A stretch of 64,000 bases of DNA from Rhizobium sp. CSW-27 (GTDB taxonomy: Bacteria; Pseudomonadota; Alphaproteobacteria; Rhizobiales; Rhizobiaceae). This document shows, piece after piece, positions 35,358 through 43,629 of this stretch. The first letter of the stretch is position 1. The number at the start of each line of letters is the position of its first letter. Made by a program: the position numbers and the translations under genes. Under the pieces are notes generated by a model. That model was not told the DNA's origin, searched no databases, and saw only the letters and a program-made list of their open reading frames with translations. Location: NCBI RefSeq assembly GCF_018760785.1, contig NZ_JAHHZO010000013.1, positions 1-64,000 on the forward strand. Direction: 5' to 3'.

Positions 35358-37013
35358 TTACCGGCAGGCAAAGCGGCTCTCGTCCTCGGCGGCAGCGCCG
35401 GTGAAACGAGCCACCAGCGGATAGGGGCAATAGAGATAACGCTTGCCCTGCAGGCCGGCGGCCTCCTTGTTGCCGGGGGTGATGCCGGCTGCAACGGCAC
35501 CGGGCTCCTTGCCCTGTTCCACCCAGGCCACCAGCGGGGAGAAGAAATCGAAATCGTCATAGGACGGACCGCCCGCGCCATGCGGCATGCCCGGGATGCG
35601 GTAGAGCCTGACGAAATCTGCCGCCTTGCCGCCATTGTTGGCATCGAGCTTGCGGTACCAGTTGACCGTGTCGACCACCGAAAACACCGGATCGGCATTG
35701 CCGTGGAAGACGATCATCTTGTGGCCTGCAGCGTGGTATGCCTTGAGATCCGGATTGTCGCTGCCCGGCGGAATCATGAAGTCGGCGGCTGATTCGGTGA
35801 AGGTCGCATCCCTGGCGGATACCTTCGGCGCGTCGCGGTCGAAATCGAAGCCGAGCAGGAAGGCCTGCAGCGCATCCGGCGTACCGCCCACGGCCGTTGG
35901 CGGAGTGGTGAAGACCTGCGCCAGCGAGCCGGCTCCCATCACGCCGATGATCGGTCTCTTGCCCCAGGCATCGACCGCACTTTCCAGCTTCCAGCCGCGC
36001 CAGTTGGAGGAGGCCATGCCGGGATCCCAGTCCCACCTGCTGTAGAGCTGCTCGCCCTTGCTGTTCAGCGGGCCCGCCTGGCTGGTCTTCAGCGCCGCAA
36101 TCTGCGCGGCGGAGAGGCAGCCGTCGCCGCCCGCGCCGCTGCATTGCAGCGCCTCCGGCCTGAACGCCGTCTGGCAGGCCTCAGCATCGCCGACCACGCC
36201 ATCGGCCAGTCCGTCGAGGCTGTCGCAGGCCTTCAGGATGCCCCTGGCCAGAACCGCCATGTCGTCGCGGCTGAAAGCCTTCGAAATATCCGGATTGACC
36301 TTCGTCCAGGCCTGCACGTCGAGCGCATGCTGGATGGCGGCCTTCGGCAGGTTGAAGCCGGGATAACCGGCGAGAAGCCCGTCGAACTGATCGGCCAGAC
36401 GGCTGGCCGCCATCAGGGCATGGCGCCCGCCATTCGAACTGCCGATGCCATAGGTGAAGGCGATCGTCCGGCCATAATGGGTCTCGACCAGTTGCCTTGC
36501 CAGCGGGTTCAGCGTGGCGACGGCGGCATAGCCATAGTCGCGCCGGGCCTGAGGATCGAAGCCGAAGGCCGCGCCGCCGGCAAGCCCCCGCTCCGGATTG
36601 GCCTTGCCATCATGGCCGGCATCGCTTGAGACGACGGCATAGCCGCGCGACAGCGCGGTATCCTTCTTGTTGCCGCCGAGCAGCGGGCCGAGTGCCGGCA
36701 CCACGGCACCGTCATTGCCGCCATTGAACTGGTGGACGAAACGGCCGTTCCAGTCCTGCGGCAGACGCAGTTCGAAGCGGATCGCATAGGTCTCGCCGTC
36801 GATCCCCGTCCGGTCAGGCGTCTTGCCGCGCACCAGGCAATGGGCAACCGGCAGTTCGTCGGTGGCGGGTGTCTCCACCGCCTCGGTCAGTTGCACGCCG
36901 GCCGGATGCCGTCCGTCCTTCAGCAGGTCGGCGCAATCGGATGCTGCCATGGCAAACTGCGGAAGCAGCGCGACGGCAAGCGCCGTCCCGCCGAGAAAAA
37001 GGGCTTTTCGCAT
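35358..37013 (-). CDS. Secreted tannase/feruloyl-esterase-family hydrolase lacking the catalytic-site disulfide cysteines
   Basis: This 551-residue protein has a clear signal peptide (cleavage near residue 24) and the tannase-family fold: LPQDWNGRFVHQFNGGN, ALSRGYAVVSSDAGH, nucleophile elbow GSSNGGRHA with Ser193, acid Asp441 (HGNADPVF) and His478 (GMPHGAGG). Tannases and FaeB-type esterases carry a CS-D-HC motif in which the Cys beside the Ser and the Cys after the His form a disulfide. Here these positions are Ser192 and Gly479, so the bond is lost. Substrate is therefore uncertain: aromatic esters or hydroxyalkanoate oligomers are possible. GGGAGG before ATG 37013 supports the start. Confidence 0.85.
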   Translation of the reverse strand: MRKALFLGGTALAVALLPQFAMAASDCADLLKDGRHPAGVQLTEAVETPATDELPVAHCLVRGKTPDRTGIDGETYAIRFELRLPQDWNGRFVHQFNGGNDGAVVPALGPLLGGNKKDTALSRGYAVVSSDAGHDGKANPERGLAGGAAFGFDPQARRDYGYAAVATLNPLARQLVETHYGRTIAFTYGIGSSNGGRHALMAASRLADQFDGLLAGYPGFNLPKAAIQHALDVQAWTKVNPDISKAFSRDDMAVLARGILKACDSLDGLADGVVGDAEACQTAFRPEALQCSGAGGDGCLSAAQIAALKTSQAGPLNSKGEQLYSRWDWDPGMASSNWRGWKLESAVDAWGKRPIIGVMGAGSLAQVFTTPPTAVGGTPDALQAFLLGFDFDRDAPKVSARDATFTESAADFMIPPGSDNPDLKAYHAAGHKMIVFHGNADPVFSVVDTVNWYRKLDANNGGKAADFVRLYRIPGMPHGAGGPSYDDFDFFSPLVAWVEQGKEPGAVAAGITPGNKEAAGLQGKRYLYCPYPLVARFTGAAAEDESRFACR

Positions 37014-37179
37014 AAATTCCTCCCAGGCTATCGGGCTGCCGCAACTCCCCTTGGGCAACCGACCCTAAGAATAGCAGCGGGATCCGTTGCGAGATAGTAT
37101 GTGTTGCATATTATTTTTTGCACCGGACCGCGAAACGACGCTCTTGACGCGAGGCGGCCGGCTCAGCAGATAGGGGGCC

Positions 37180-37734
37180 ATGAAGGCATCAGACGCAGAT
37201 ATTCTCATCATTCCCGGCTACACCAATTCCGGCCCGGCCCACTGGCAGACGCGCTGGCAGTCGAAGCTGCAGACGGCGCGCCGGGTGGAGCAGGCCGAAT
37301 GGTCGAAGCCGGTGCGGGAGGACTGGGTGGCGCGCGTCGCGGAGGAAGTGAATGCCTCCACGCGGCCGGTGGTGCTGGTCGCCCATTCGCTCGGCGTTCC
37401 AACGGCCATCCATGCCATTCCGCATTTCCGCAACAAGGTGGCCGGTGCCTTTTTCGTCGCACCGCCGGATGTCGCCAATCCGGCCATCCGGCCGAAGCAC
37501 CTGATGACCTTCGGCCCCTATCCGCGCGATCCCTTGCCCTTCCCCTCGATGACCATCGCCAGCCGCAACGATCCATTCGGCACCTACGAACATGCCGATG
37601 ACGTGGCGAGTGCCTGGGGCTCGCATCTGATCGATGCCGGCGAGTCGGGCCATATCAATGCGGAATCGGGCCACGGCCCATGGCCGGAAGGCACCATGGT
37701 ATTCGCGCGCTTCCTGGCCGGACTTAAGCCTTGA
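37180..37734 (+). CDS. RBBP9/YdeN-family alpha/beta hydrolase
   Basis: This 184-residue serine hydrolase has the RBBP9/YdeN pattern: IIPGYTNSGPAHWQTRW at the N terminus, nucleophile VAHSLG with Ser70, Asp in ASRNDPFG and His in AESGHGPWPEG. The natural substrate is unknown in bacteria. Its ATG follows GGGGG. It is divergent from the tannase-family gene, with a 166-bp AT-rich gap. Confidence 0.9.
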   Translation: MKASDADILIIPGYTNSGPAHWQTRWQSKLQTARRVEQAEWSKPVREDWVARVAEEVNASTRPVVLVAHSLGVPTAIHAIPHFRNKVAGAFFVAPPDVANPAIRPKHLMTFGPYPRDPLPFPSMTIASRNDPFGTYEHADDVASAWGSHLIDAGESGHINAESGHGPWPEGTMVFARFLAGLKP

Positions 37735-37770
37735 CCTGTCCGAGGAAATCATTCCTTCTTCGGTAAATAA

Positions 37771-37786
37771 TTTAACTTCGGTTAAA
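37771..37786 (+). other. TTCG-capped hairpin upstream of the GGDEF-EAL gene
   Basis: TTTAAC-TTCG-GTTAAA is a 6-bp stem with a stable UUCG-type tetraloop. It ends just before AAGGA and ATG 37799, a start followed by only four codons and a stop. Confidence 0.5.
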
Positions 37787-37840
37787 GGAAGCAGGCTAAT
37801 GTCGCGCATCAGGTGATGCCAGAGTGGGGGAACGTCGCTG

Positions 37841-40393
37841 GTGCGGTCGGATTGCCACATCCCTTTTCAGCACATGCATGACGTGGCGGCCCATGCCGCC
37901 ACTCTGGATGCCCTTCCCTTTGCCACGGCGGTGGTGGAACCGGTCAGCGGCCGCCTCGTCCATTCCAACCGTCGGTTCGAGCATGACTGGCGCCGCCAGG
38001 CCCGCCTGCCGCTCTGCGATCATCTGCCCGCCCTCATTCATCCCGATGACCGCCGCCTGCTCGATGATCTTCTGCACTGTGCGGCACACGAGCACAGCCA
38101 ACCCGTCAGCCTTCGCGTGCCGCTTGCAGCAGGTGGCGAGAAATGGGCCCTGGTCGATCATTCGCACTGGTCTGCGCATCTCACCGGAGGGCTGCCGCTC
38201 CTCCTCGTGCAACTTGCCGACATCACGGCGCAGAAGCAGCGCGAAGCCGAGGTTTCCACCCGCGAGATTCGCTGGAACAGCGCGCTGATCAGTTCGGTCT
38301 CCGGCGTCTGGGACCATCACTATGCGATCGGCGTCAAGTATTACTCGCCCACCTGGCGCCTGCTGCGAGGCCTGACGGAAGACGATCCGCTGCCGGCCAG
38401 CAAGGAGGAATGGCTGAAGCGCCTGCATCCCGACGACGTGGACTACACCCTGCACGCCATGGAGCGGCAGGAGGCGGGCGATCCGGCCTACCAGATGTTC
38501 CTCTACCGCGAGCGGCACGCCGACGGCCACTGGGTCTGGATCGAATGCCGCGGCGCCTGCGTCGAGCGCGCGCCGGATGGCCGGCCCCTGCGCGTCATCG
38601 GCACGGATACCGATGTCACCGACCGCATCGAGGCCGAGCACGGCCGCGCGCAGATGGCACGGCGGCTGGAAATCGCGCTGACGCTGTCCGGCGTCGGCGT
38701 GTTCGAGGCCGACCTCGTCACCGGCAAGGTCTATTGGGACGACCGCGTCTACGAGATGTACGGCCTTTCGCCCGGAGAGGAGATCCGGGTTGGGGAGACC
38801 TGGGAAAGTTTCCTGCATCCGGAAGACCGGCCGCGCATCCTTGCCGCCGTCACGGCGGACCGGGACGCCGACCGTCGCTTCTCCGACGAATATCGCATCG
38901 TGCTGCGCGATGGCAGCGAGCGCGTCATCCGCAGCTGCACCGTGACCTATACCGATCAGGACGGCCATCAGAAGATGGTCGGCGCCAACTGGGACATCAC
39001 GCGCGACGTGATGCTGCAGCGCGAGCTGGACCGGGCCCGCCGCATGGCCGAAGCCCGCAATGAGGAGCTTGAGGCCGCCCGCTCCAGCATCGAATACAAT
39101 GCGATGCACGACTACCTGACCGATCTTCCCAATCGCCGCTATCTGGATGCGATGATGGCGCGGGAGGCGGCACATTGCGCCCGCGAAGGCAGCGCGCTCG
39201 GGGTGCTGCATATCGACCTCGACCGCTTCAAGCAGATCAACGATACGCTGGGTCACGGTGCCGGCGATGCGATCCTGAAACATGCCGCCTCGGTTCTGCG
39301 CCGCCTCGCCCGCGCGGAGCAGTTCGTGGCGCGCATCGGCGGCGACGAATTCGTGCTGCTCGCCCCCTTCACCGGCTCGCCGCGCAAGCTTTCCGCGCTT
39401 GCCGACCGGCTGGTGCGCGCGCTCAGCGAACCGGTGCTGCACGAGGGGCGCGAATGCCGCGTCGGCGCCAGCATCGGCATTGCCTGGATGACGGGCGGCG
39501 AAATCGACGCACGCCAGCTGCTGCTGAATGCCGACATGGCTCTCTATCGGGCCAAGAAGGGCGGGCGCAACCGCTACGAATTCTATTCGGCCGCCACGCA
39601 TGAGGAACTCGTGCTGGCCAAGCGAACCGCCGACGACATCCTGCAAGGCATCGAAACGCGGCAGTTCTTTCCGGTCTACCAGCTGCAGTTCGACGCCGGC
39701 AGCCTCGACATCTGCGGCGCCGAGACGCTCGCCCGCTGGCAGCATCCCCGCCAGGGCCTGCTGATGCCGGATGCCTTCCTGTCGATTGCCGAGGACATCG
39801 GCGCCCTGTCGATCATCGATGACCTGATTCTCGAAAAGGCACTGGAAGACCATGCCCGCCTGACTGAACTCGGGCTTGTCCTGCCCAAGCTCTCGGCCAA
39901 TGTGTCCTATCGCCGCCTGCTCGATCCCGGCCTGATCCGCAAGCTGCGCAAGCAGTCCGTTGCACCCGGCCTGCTCTCCTTCGAACTTTTGGAATCCACC
40001 TTCCTCGACAATTGCGACGATCAGGTGATGCGCAACCTCACCCAGTTGAAGCGGCTTGGCATCGACATCGAGATCGACGACTTCGGCACCGGTCACGCCT
40101 CCATCGTCAGCCTGCTGCAGCTGTCGCCCAACACGCTGAAGATCGACCGTCAGCTCATCCGCCTGCTGCCGCAATCGGCCGAACAGCGGCGCCTCGTCGG
40201 CTCTATCATCGAGATCGGCAAATCGCTCAATATCCGGGTCGCGGCGGAAGGCGTGGAAACCATGGAGCATGCCCGCATCCTGCGCGAACTCGGCTGCGAC
40301 GTTCTGCAGGGCTTTGCGCTGGCCAGACCCCTGCCCTTCAACGAACTCGTCACCTTCATGCGCTCCGGTGGCTGGCGCGAGACCTGCTGCTGA
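37841..40393 (+). CDS. PAS-GGDEF-EAL cyclic di-GMP signalling protein
   Basis: This roughly 850-residue soluble protein has a degenerate N-terminal PAS-like region (20-130), two PAS/PAC domains (145-262 and 275-390), GGDEF (RIGGDEF, 500-504; no RxxD site) and EAL. In the EAL domain the first motif reads ETL (628-630), but the catalytic set is present: DDFGTG (746-751), Lys767 and Glu803 (AEGVET). It could therefore both make and break cyclic di-GMP. The start is uncertain. GTG 37841 opens the frame; ATG 37874 is possible. A better-placed ATG at 37799 is in the same frame but stops at 37814. Confidence 0.88.
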   Translation: MRSDCHIPFQHMHDVAAHAATLDALPFATAVVEPVSGRLVHSNRRFEHDWRRQARLPLCDHLPALIHPDDRRLLDDLLHCAAHEHSQPVSLRVPLAAGGEKWALVDHSHWSAHLTGGLPLLLVQLADITAQKQREAEVSTREIRWNSALISSVSGVWDHHYAIGVKYYSPTWRLLRGLTEDDPLPASKEEWLKRLHPDDVDYTLHAMERQEAGDPAYQMFLYRERHADGHWVWIECRGACVERAPDGRPLRVIGTDTDVTDRIEAEHGRAQMARRLEIALTLSGVGVFEADLVTGKVYWDDRVYEMYGLSPGEEIRVGETWESFLHPEDRPRILAAVTADRDADRRFSDEYRIVLRDGSERVIRSCTVTYTDQDGHQKMVGANWDITRDVMLQRELDRARRMAEARNEELEAARSSIEYNAMHDYLTDLPNRRYLDAMMAREAAHCAREGSALGVLHIDLDRFKQINDTLGHGAGDAILKHAASVLRRLARAEQFVARIGGDEFVLLAPFTGSPRKLSALADRLVRALSEPVLHEGRECRVGASIGIAWMTGGEIDARQLLLNADMALYRAKKGGRNRYEFYSAATHEELVLAKRTADDILQGIETRQFFPVYQLQFDAGSLDICGAETLARWQHPRQGLLMPDAFLSIAEDIGALSIIDDLILEKALEDHARLTELGLVLPKLSANVSYRRLLDPGLIRKLRKQSVAPGLLSFELLESTFLDNCDDQVMRNLTQLKRLGIDIEIDDFGTGHASIVSLLQLSPNTLKIDRQLIRLLPQSAEQRRLVGSIIEIGKSLNIRVAAEGVETMEHARILRELGCDVLQGFALARPLPFNELVTFMRSGGWRETCC

Positions 40394-40462
40394 GGCAGAG
40401 GGTCGCTCAAGGCGCGTCTGCGCCCGGCGACCCCTTGCGCCGAACGGCCGCTGGCCGCGCCG

Positions 40463-40777
40463 CTATTCCTGCTGCACCTGCGCTGCGGCCTGTGCCGCAA
40501 GCTCCAGCAGCTTGACTCGGATCTCCGCGGCCCCGATGCCAAGCCCGGCCGCCTCGAAATCGGCCACAAGCCTGCGCACCAGATCCTCGTCGCCGGCCTC
40601 GGCCAGATCCGCCTCGACCAGTTCGGCCGCATAGGCATCGAGATCCTCTCGCCCGATCAATCCGCCCGCCCAGGCGGCAGCCAGCCGGTTGCGTCGCGCC
40701 CAGGCGCGGAACCGCTGTTCTTCATCAAGGGCGAACTTGTTTTCGAAGGCCTTTTCACGCTCGTTGAAGTTCGTCAT
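40463..40777 (-). CDS. DUF1476 protein, F1-ATPase inhibitor zeta subunit (canonical copy)
   Basis: This 104-residue four-helix DUF1476 protein is, in Paracoccus and other alphaproteobacteria, the zeta subunit that inhibits ATP hydrolysis by F1FO-ATP synthase through its N-terminal segment. The family core is FNEREKAFENKFALDEEQRF and RRNRLAAAWAGGLIG followed by DAYAAELVEADLAEAGDEDLVRRL. ATG at 40777 follows GGAG. A paralogue lies 75 bp upstream on the same strand. This copy matches the usual rhizobial sequence pattern more closely. Confidence 0.88.
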   Translation of the reverse strand: MTNFNEREKAFENKFALDEEQRFRAWARRNRLAAAWAGGLIGREDLDAYAAELVEADLAEAGDEDLVRRLVADFEAAGLGIGAAEIRVKLLELAAQAAAQVQQE

Positions 40778-40852
40778 CTTTCTCTCCATCCCTGACGGCA
40801 GAGAAAATGTATGAACGCCTTCCACCGGCTGCAATGCGGCAGATCAATGGAC

Positions 40853-41167
40853 TTAGGGCGCGCGCATGTCCGCCAGCGTCTCCAGCAGCATCTGCTGCAT
40901 CCGCGTCGCCAGATCCTGCTCGTCGAGCACGAGGGCGGCGGCGGCGAACTCGCCACGAAGGCGCGCCGTCAGTTCGTTGTCTTCGCGATGCTCGACGGCC
41001 CAGGCGGCGAATTCTTCCGCATAGGCAATCGGATTGGGCTTGCCGAGCAGTTGCCCCGCCCACAGCCCGATCAGCTTGTTGCGCCGCGCAGCGGCACGAA
41101 ACTGCGCGGCTTCCTCATGGGCAAACCTGTCCTCGAGCGCGCGCGCCCGGTCTTGCAAAGTGATCAT
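40853..41167 (-). CDS. DUF1476 protein, second (diverged) zeta-subunit paralogue
   Basis: Also 104 residues. It aligns along its length with the neighbouring copy (LQDRARALEDRFAHEEAAQF; ARRNKLIGLWAGQLLG) but differs in the middle, where DAYAAELVEADLAEAGDED becomes IAYAEEFAAWAVEHREDNE. ATG at 41167 follows GGGGA with seven bases. It is divergent from purC across a 236-bp gap and probably forms a two-gene unit with the canonical copy. Whether it also binds F1 is unknown. Confidence 0.85.
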   Translation of the reverse strand: MITLQDRARALEDRFAHEEAAQFRAAARRNKLIGLWAGQLLGKPNPIAYAEEFAAWAVEHREDNELTARLRGEFAAAALVLDEQDLATRMQQMLLETLADMRAP

Positions 41168-41403
41168 CGTGGTCCCCGCTGCGATAGGCGCCCCCTGGCG
41201 CGTCGAACAGACTTCAGGAAACTGACGCAGAAGATTTGCCAAACCGTGTAGGCCAAGGGTGAACGAATCCTTCCCCGCTGTGTCGTCCTCCACCACATGC
41301 TCCGCCAACGCGCATTGTGAATTGCACGGATTTCCGTTATGGGACCGCACAAACACCCTTCACGGCGCCGCAACCGGCGCCCAACAACAAGAGACAGAAA
41401 CTC

Positions 41404-42168
41404 ATGAACCGTCGCCGCCGTATCTACGAAGGCAAGGCCAAGATCCTTTACGAAGGCCCCGAACCCGGCACGCTGATCCAGTTCTTCAAGGACGATGCAA
41501 CGGCCTTCAACAAGAAGAAGCACGACATCATCGACGGCAAGGGCGTGCTGAACAACCGCATCAGCGAATATATCTTCACGCACCTGAACAAGATCGGCAT
41601 CCCCACGCACTTCATCCGCCGGCTGAACATGCGCGAGCAGCTGATCAAGGAAGTGGAGATGATCCCGCTCGAGATCGTCGTGCGCAATGTGGCCGCCGGT
41701 TCGCTCTCCACGCGGCTTGGCATCGAGGAAGGCGTGGTTCTGCCGCGCTCGATCATCGAATTCTACTATAAGTCCGACCAGCTCGGCGATCCGATGGTCT
41801 CCGAGGAGCACATCACCGCCTTCGGCTGGGCCAATCCGGCCGAGCTCGACGACATCATGGCGCTCGCCATTCGCGTCAACGACTTCCTCTCCGGCCTCTT
41901 CCTCGGCGTCGGCATCCAGCTCGTCGATTTCAAGATCGAATGCGGCCGCCTGTTCGAGGGCGACATGATGCGCATCATCCTGGCCGACGAGATTTCGCCG
42001 GACAGCTGCCGCCTGTGGGACATCGAGACCAAGGAAAAGATGGACAAGGACCGCTTCCGTCGCGACCTCGGCGGCCTGCTGGAAGCCTATTCCGAAGTTG
42101 CCCGTCGTCTCGGCATCATCAACGAAAACGAACCGATCCGCGGCACCGGCCCGGTTCTGGTCCAGTAA
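41404..42168 (+). CDS. purC: Phosphoribosylaminoimidazole-succinocarboxamide synthase (SAICAR synthetase)
   Basis: This 254-residue enzyme ligates aspartate to CAIR with ATP in purine synthesis. It shows the N-terminal RRRIYEGKAKILYEG, IPLEIVVRNVAAGSL, LVDFKIECGR and ADEISPDSCRLWD signatures. It is the first gene of the purC-purS-(small genes)-purQ cluster, 17 bp before purS. Confidence 0.97.
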   Translation: MNRRRRIYEGKAKILYEGPEPGTLIQFFKDDATAFNKKKHDIIDGKGVLNNRISEYIFTHLNKIGIPTHFIRRLNMREQLIKEVEMIPLEIVVRNVAAGSLSTRLGIEEGVVLPRSIIEFYYKSDQLGDPMVSEEHITAFGWANPAELDDIMALAIRVNDFLSGLFLGVGIQLVDFKIECGRLFEGDMMRIILADEISPDSCRLWDIETKEKMDKDRFRRDLGGLLEAYSEVARRLGIINENEPIRGTGPVLVQ

Positions 42169-42185
42169 GCTTCGAGGAGCACCCA

Positions 42186-42428
42186 GTGATCAAGGCACGC
42201 GTCACCGTCACGTTGAAGAACGGCGTTCTGGACCCGCAGGGCAAGGCCATCGAAGGCGCGCTCGGCAGCCTCGGCTTCGAGGGCGTCCACCAGGTTCGCC
42301 AGGGCAAGGTCTTCGATCTCGAACTCGACACCGCCGACCGGGCCAAGGCCGAGGAAGAGCTGAAGGCCATGTGCGAAAAGCTGCTGGCCAATACCGTCAT
42401 CGAGAACTATTCTATCGCTCTCATCTGA
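42186..42428 (+). CDS. purS: PurS, FGAM synthase subunit
   Basis: This 80-residue small subunit bridges PurL and PurQ in the three-part formylglycinamidine ribonucleotide synthase. It carries the family pattern VTVTLKNGVLDPQGKAIEGAL and ends in VIENYSIAL. The GTG start at 42186 follows GAGGAG by six bases. Its presence explains why PurL here is the short form. Confidence 0.95.
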   Translation: MIKARVTVTLKNGVLDPQGKAIEGALGSLGFEGVHQVRQGKVFDLELDTADRAKAEEELKAMCEKLLANTVIENYSIALI

Positions 42429-42445
42429 CGGTTGCCGAGCGTGTC

Positions 42446-42610
42446 ATGGCCGACGAGCGCAGCAGGGAACTCGCCGAATCATTCGATGAACTCGTCCGGT
42501 TCATGAAGGTGATGAATCGGGAGCTTGCCGAAGGCCGGGCAAAGACCGACGCCTTGAAGAAGACGTTGTTCGGCGATCGCTTCTCTGCTGAGGAAGCGCG
42601 CTTTGGTTGA
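42446..42610 (+). CDS. Small hypothetical protein inside the pur operon (54 aa)
   Basis: A 54-residue frame starts at ATG 42446, 17 bp after purS, and reads MADERSRELAESFDELVRFM and on to TLFGDRFSAEEARFG. It is charged and helical, without membrane segments or known motif. The Shine-Dalgarno is weak. Its last 8 bases overlap the next small frame, which has its own ribosome site inside this gene. I do not recognise it. The tight spacing in a core operon argues that it is translated. Confidence 0.55.
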   Translation: MADERSRELAESFDELVRFMKVMNRELAEGRAKTDALKKTLFGDRFSAEEARFG

Positions 42611-42860
42611 CGTATCGCAGGACCTCACCAATGAACTGTTGCGCCGGCTTCATCACCGCGCCGACAAGACGGATCTCGTTGTGAGGGAATTGCGAAACGA
42701 ACTCGGCTCGGTGCGTCTGGTTATCCATGCGCACCAAAATGACATCAACAACCTCTATGGGGCGCTTCACCAGATTGATGCGCGCATGGAGCGCATCGAA
42801 AATCCTCTCGAACTCCGAGAACTGTCAGAAGCACAAGCAAGGTTTGAGCCCCACCCATGA
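42603..42860 (+). CDS. Small coiled-coil protein inside the pur operon (85 aa)
   Basis: An 85-residue frame starts at TTG 42603, six bases after AGGAAG, and ends overlapping the purQ start by 4 bp (ATGA). Residues 5-70 have regular Leu/Ile/Val/Met spacing (LTNELLRRLHHRADKTDLVV; LGSVRLVIHAHQNDINNLYG; IDARMERIEN), predicting a coiled coil. No family is recognised. Overlaps on both sides place it in the translation chain purS - small gene - this gene - purQ. A frameshift fusion with the preceding small gene is an alternative. Confidence 0.65.
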   Translation: MVDVSQDLTNELLRRLHHRADKTDLVVRELRNELGSVRLVIHAHQNDINNLYGALHQIDARMERIENPLELRELSEAQARFEPHP

Positions 42861-43528
42861 AGTCCGCCGTTCTCCAGCTTCCCGGCCTCAACCGCGACCG
42901 GGACATGATTGCCGCCCTCACGCGCATTTCCGGGCAGGCTCCGGTCACCGTCTGGCAGACGGAGACGGAGATCCCGGATGTCGACCTGATCGTCATCCCC
43001 GGCGGTTTCTCCTATGGTGACTATCTGCGCTGCGGCGCCATTGCCGCGCGCATGCCGGTGATGCAGGCCGTGCGCGAGAAGGCCGAGAAGGGCGTGAAGG
43101 TCCTCGGCGTCTGCAACGGGTTTCAGATCCTGGTCGAAGCCGGCATGCTGCCGGGCGCTCTGATGCGCAATGCCTCCCTGAAATTCGTCTGCAAGGAAGT
43201 GAAGCTCGAGGTCGTCAACGCCGACACCGACTTCACCCGCGCCTATGCCGAGGGTCAGATCATCCGCTGCCCGGTTGCCCATCACGATGGCAACTATTTC
43301 GTCGAGGACGAGACGCTGAAGGCGATGCAGGACAAGGGCCAGGTGGTGTTCCGTTATGCGCAAGGCACCAATCCGAACGGCTCGATGCTCGACATCGCGG
43401 GTGTGGTCAACGAAGCCGGCAACGTGCTCGGCATGATGCCGCATCCGGAAAACCTGATCGAGGCGGCGCACGGCGGTACCGATGGCCGCGGCATTTTCGC
43501 CTCCGCCCTTGATGTGATCGCGGCCTGA
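42857..43528 (+). CDS. purQ: PurQ, glutamine amidotransferase subunit of FGAM synthase
   Basis: This 223-residue class I glutaminase supplies ammonia to PurL. The nucleophile is Cys86 in GVCNGFQ, and the His/Glu pair lies in MPHPEN near the C terminus. PGGFSYGDYLRCG is the family signature. It overlaps the preceding small coiled-coil gene by 4 bp. Confidence 0.96.
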   Translation: MKSAVLQLPGLNRDRDMIAALTRISGQAPVTVWQTETEIPDVDLIVIPGGFSYGDYLRCGAIAARMPVMQAVREKAEKGVKVLGVCNGFQILVEAGMLPGALMRNASLKFVCKEVKLEVVNADTDFTRAYAEGQIIRCPVAHHDGNYFVEDETLKAMQDKGQVVFRYAQGTNPNGSMLDIAGVVNEAGNVLGMMPHPENLIEAAHGGTDGRGIFASALDVIAA

Positions 43529-43629
43529 GCCACAGGCTCGCCGCAATCCTCCGCCAGCCATTCGACTGACGAGGCTCCGTGGCAACGCGGAGCCCGTTTC
43601 CCTCCTGAGCGACGCCCGGATCGGACCCC

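Noticed and set aside
37796..40270. 824-codon open frame on the minus strand across the GGDEF-EAL gene
   Set aside because: The plus strand encodes intact PAS, GGDEF and EAL motifs; the antisense frame has none and only reflects the absence of stop codons in GC-rich DNA.
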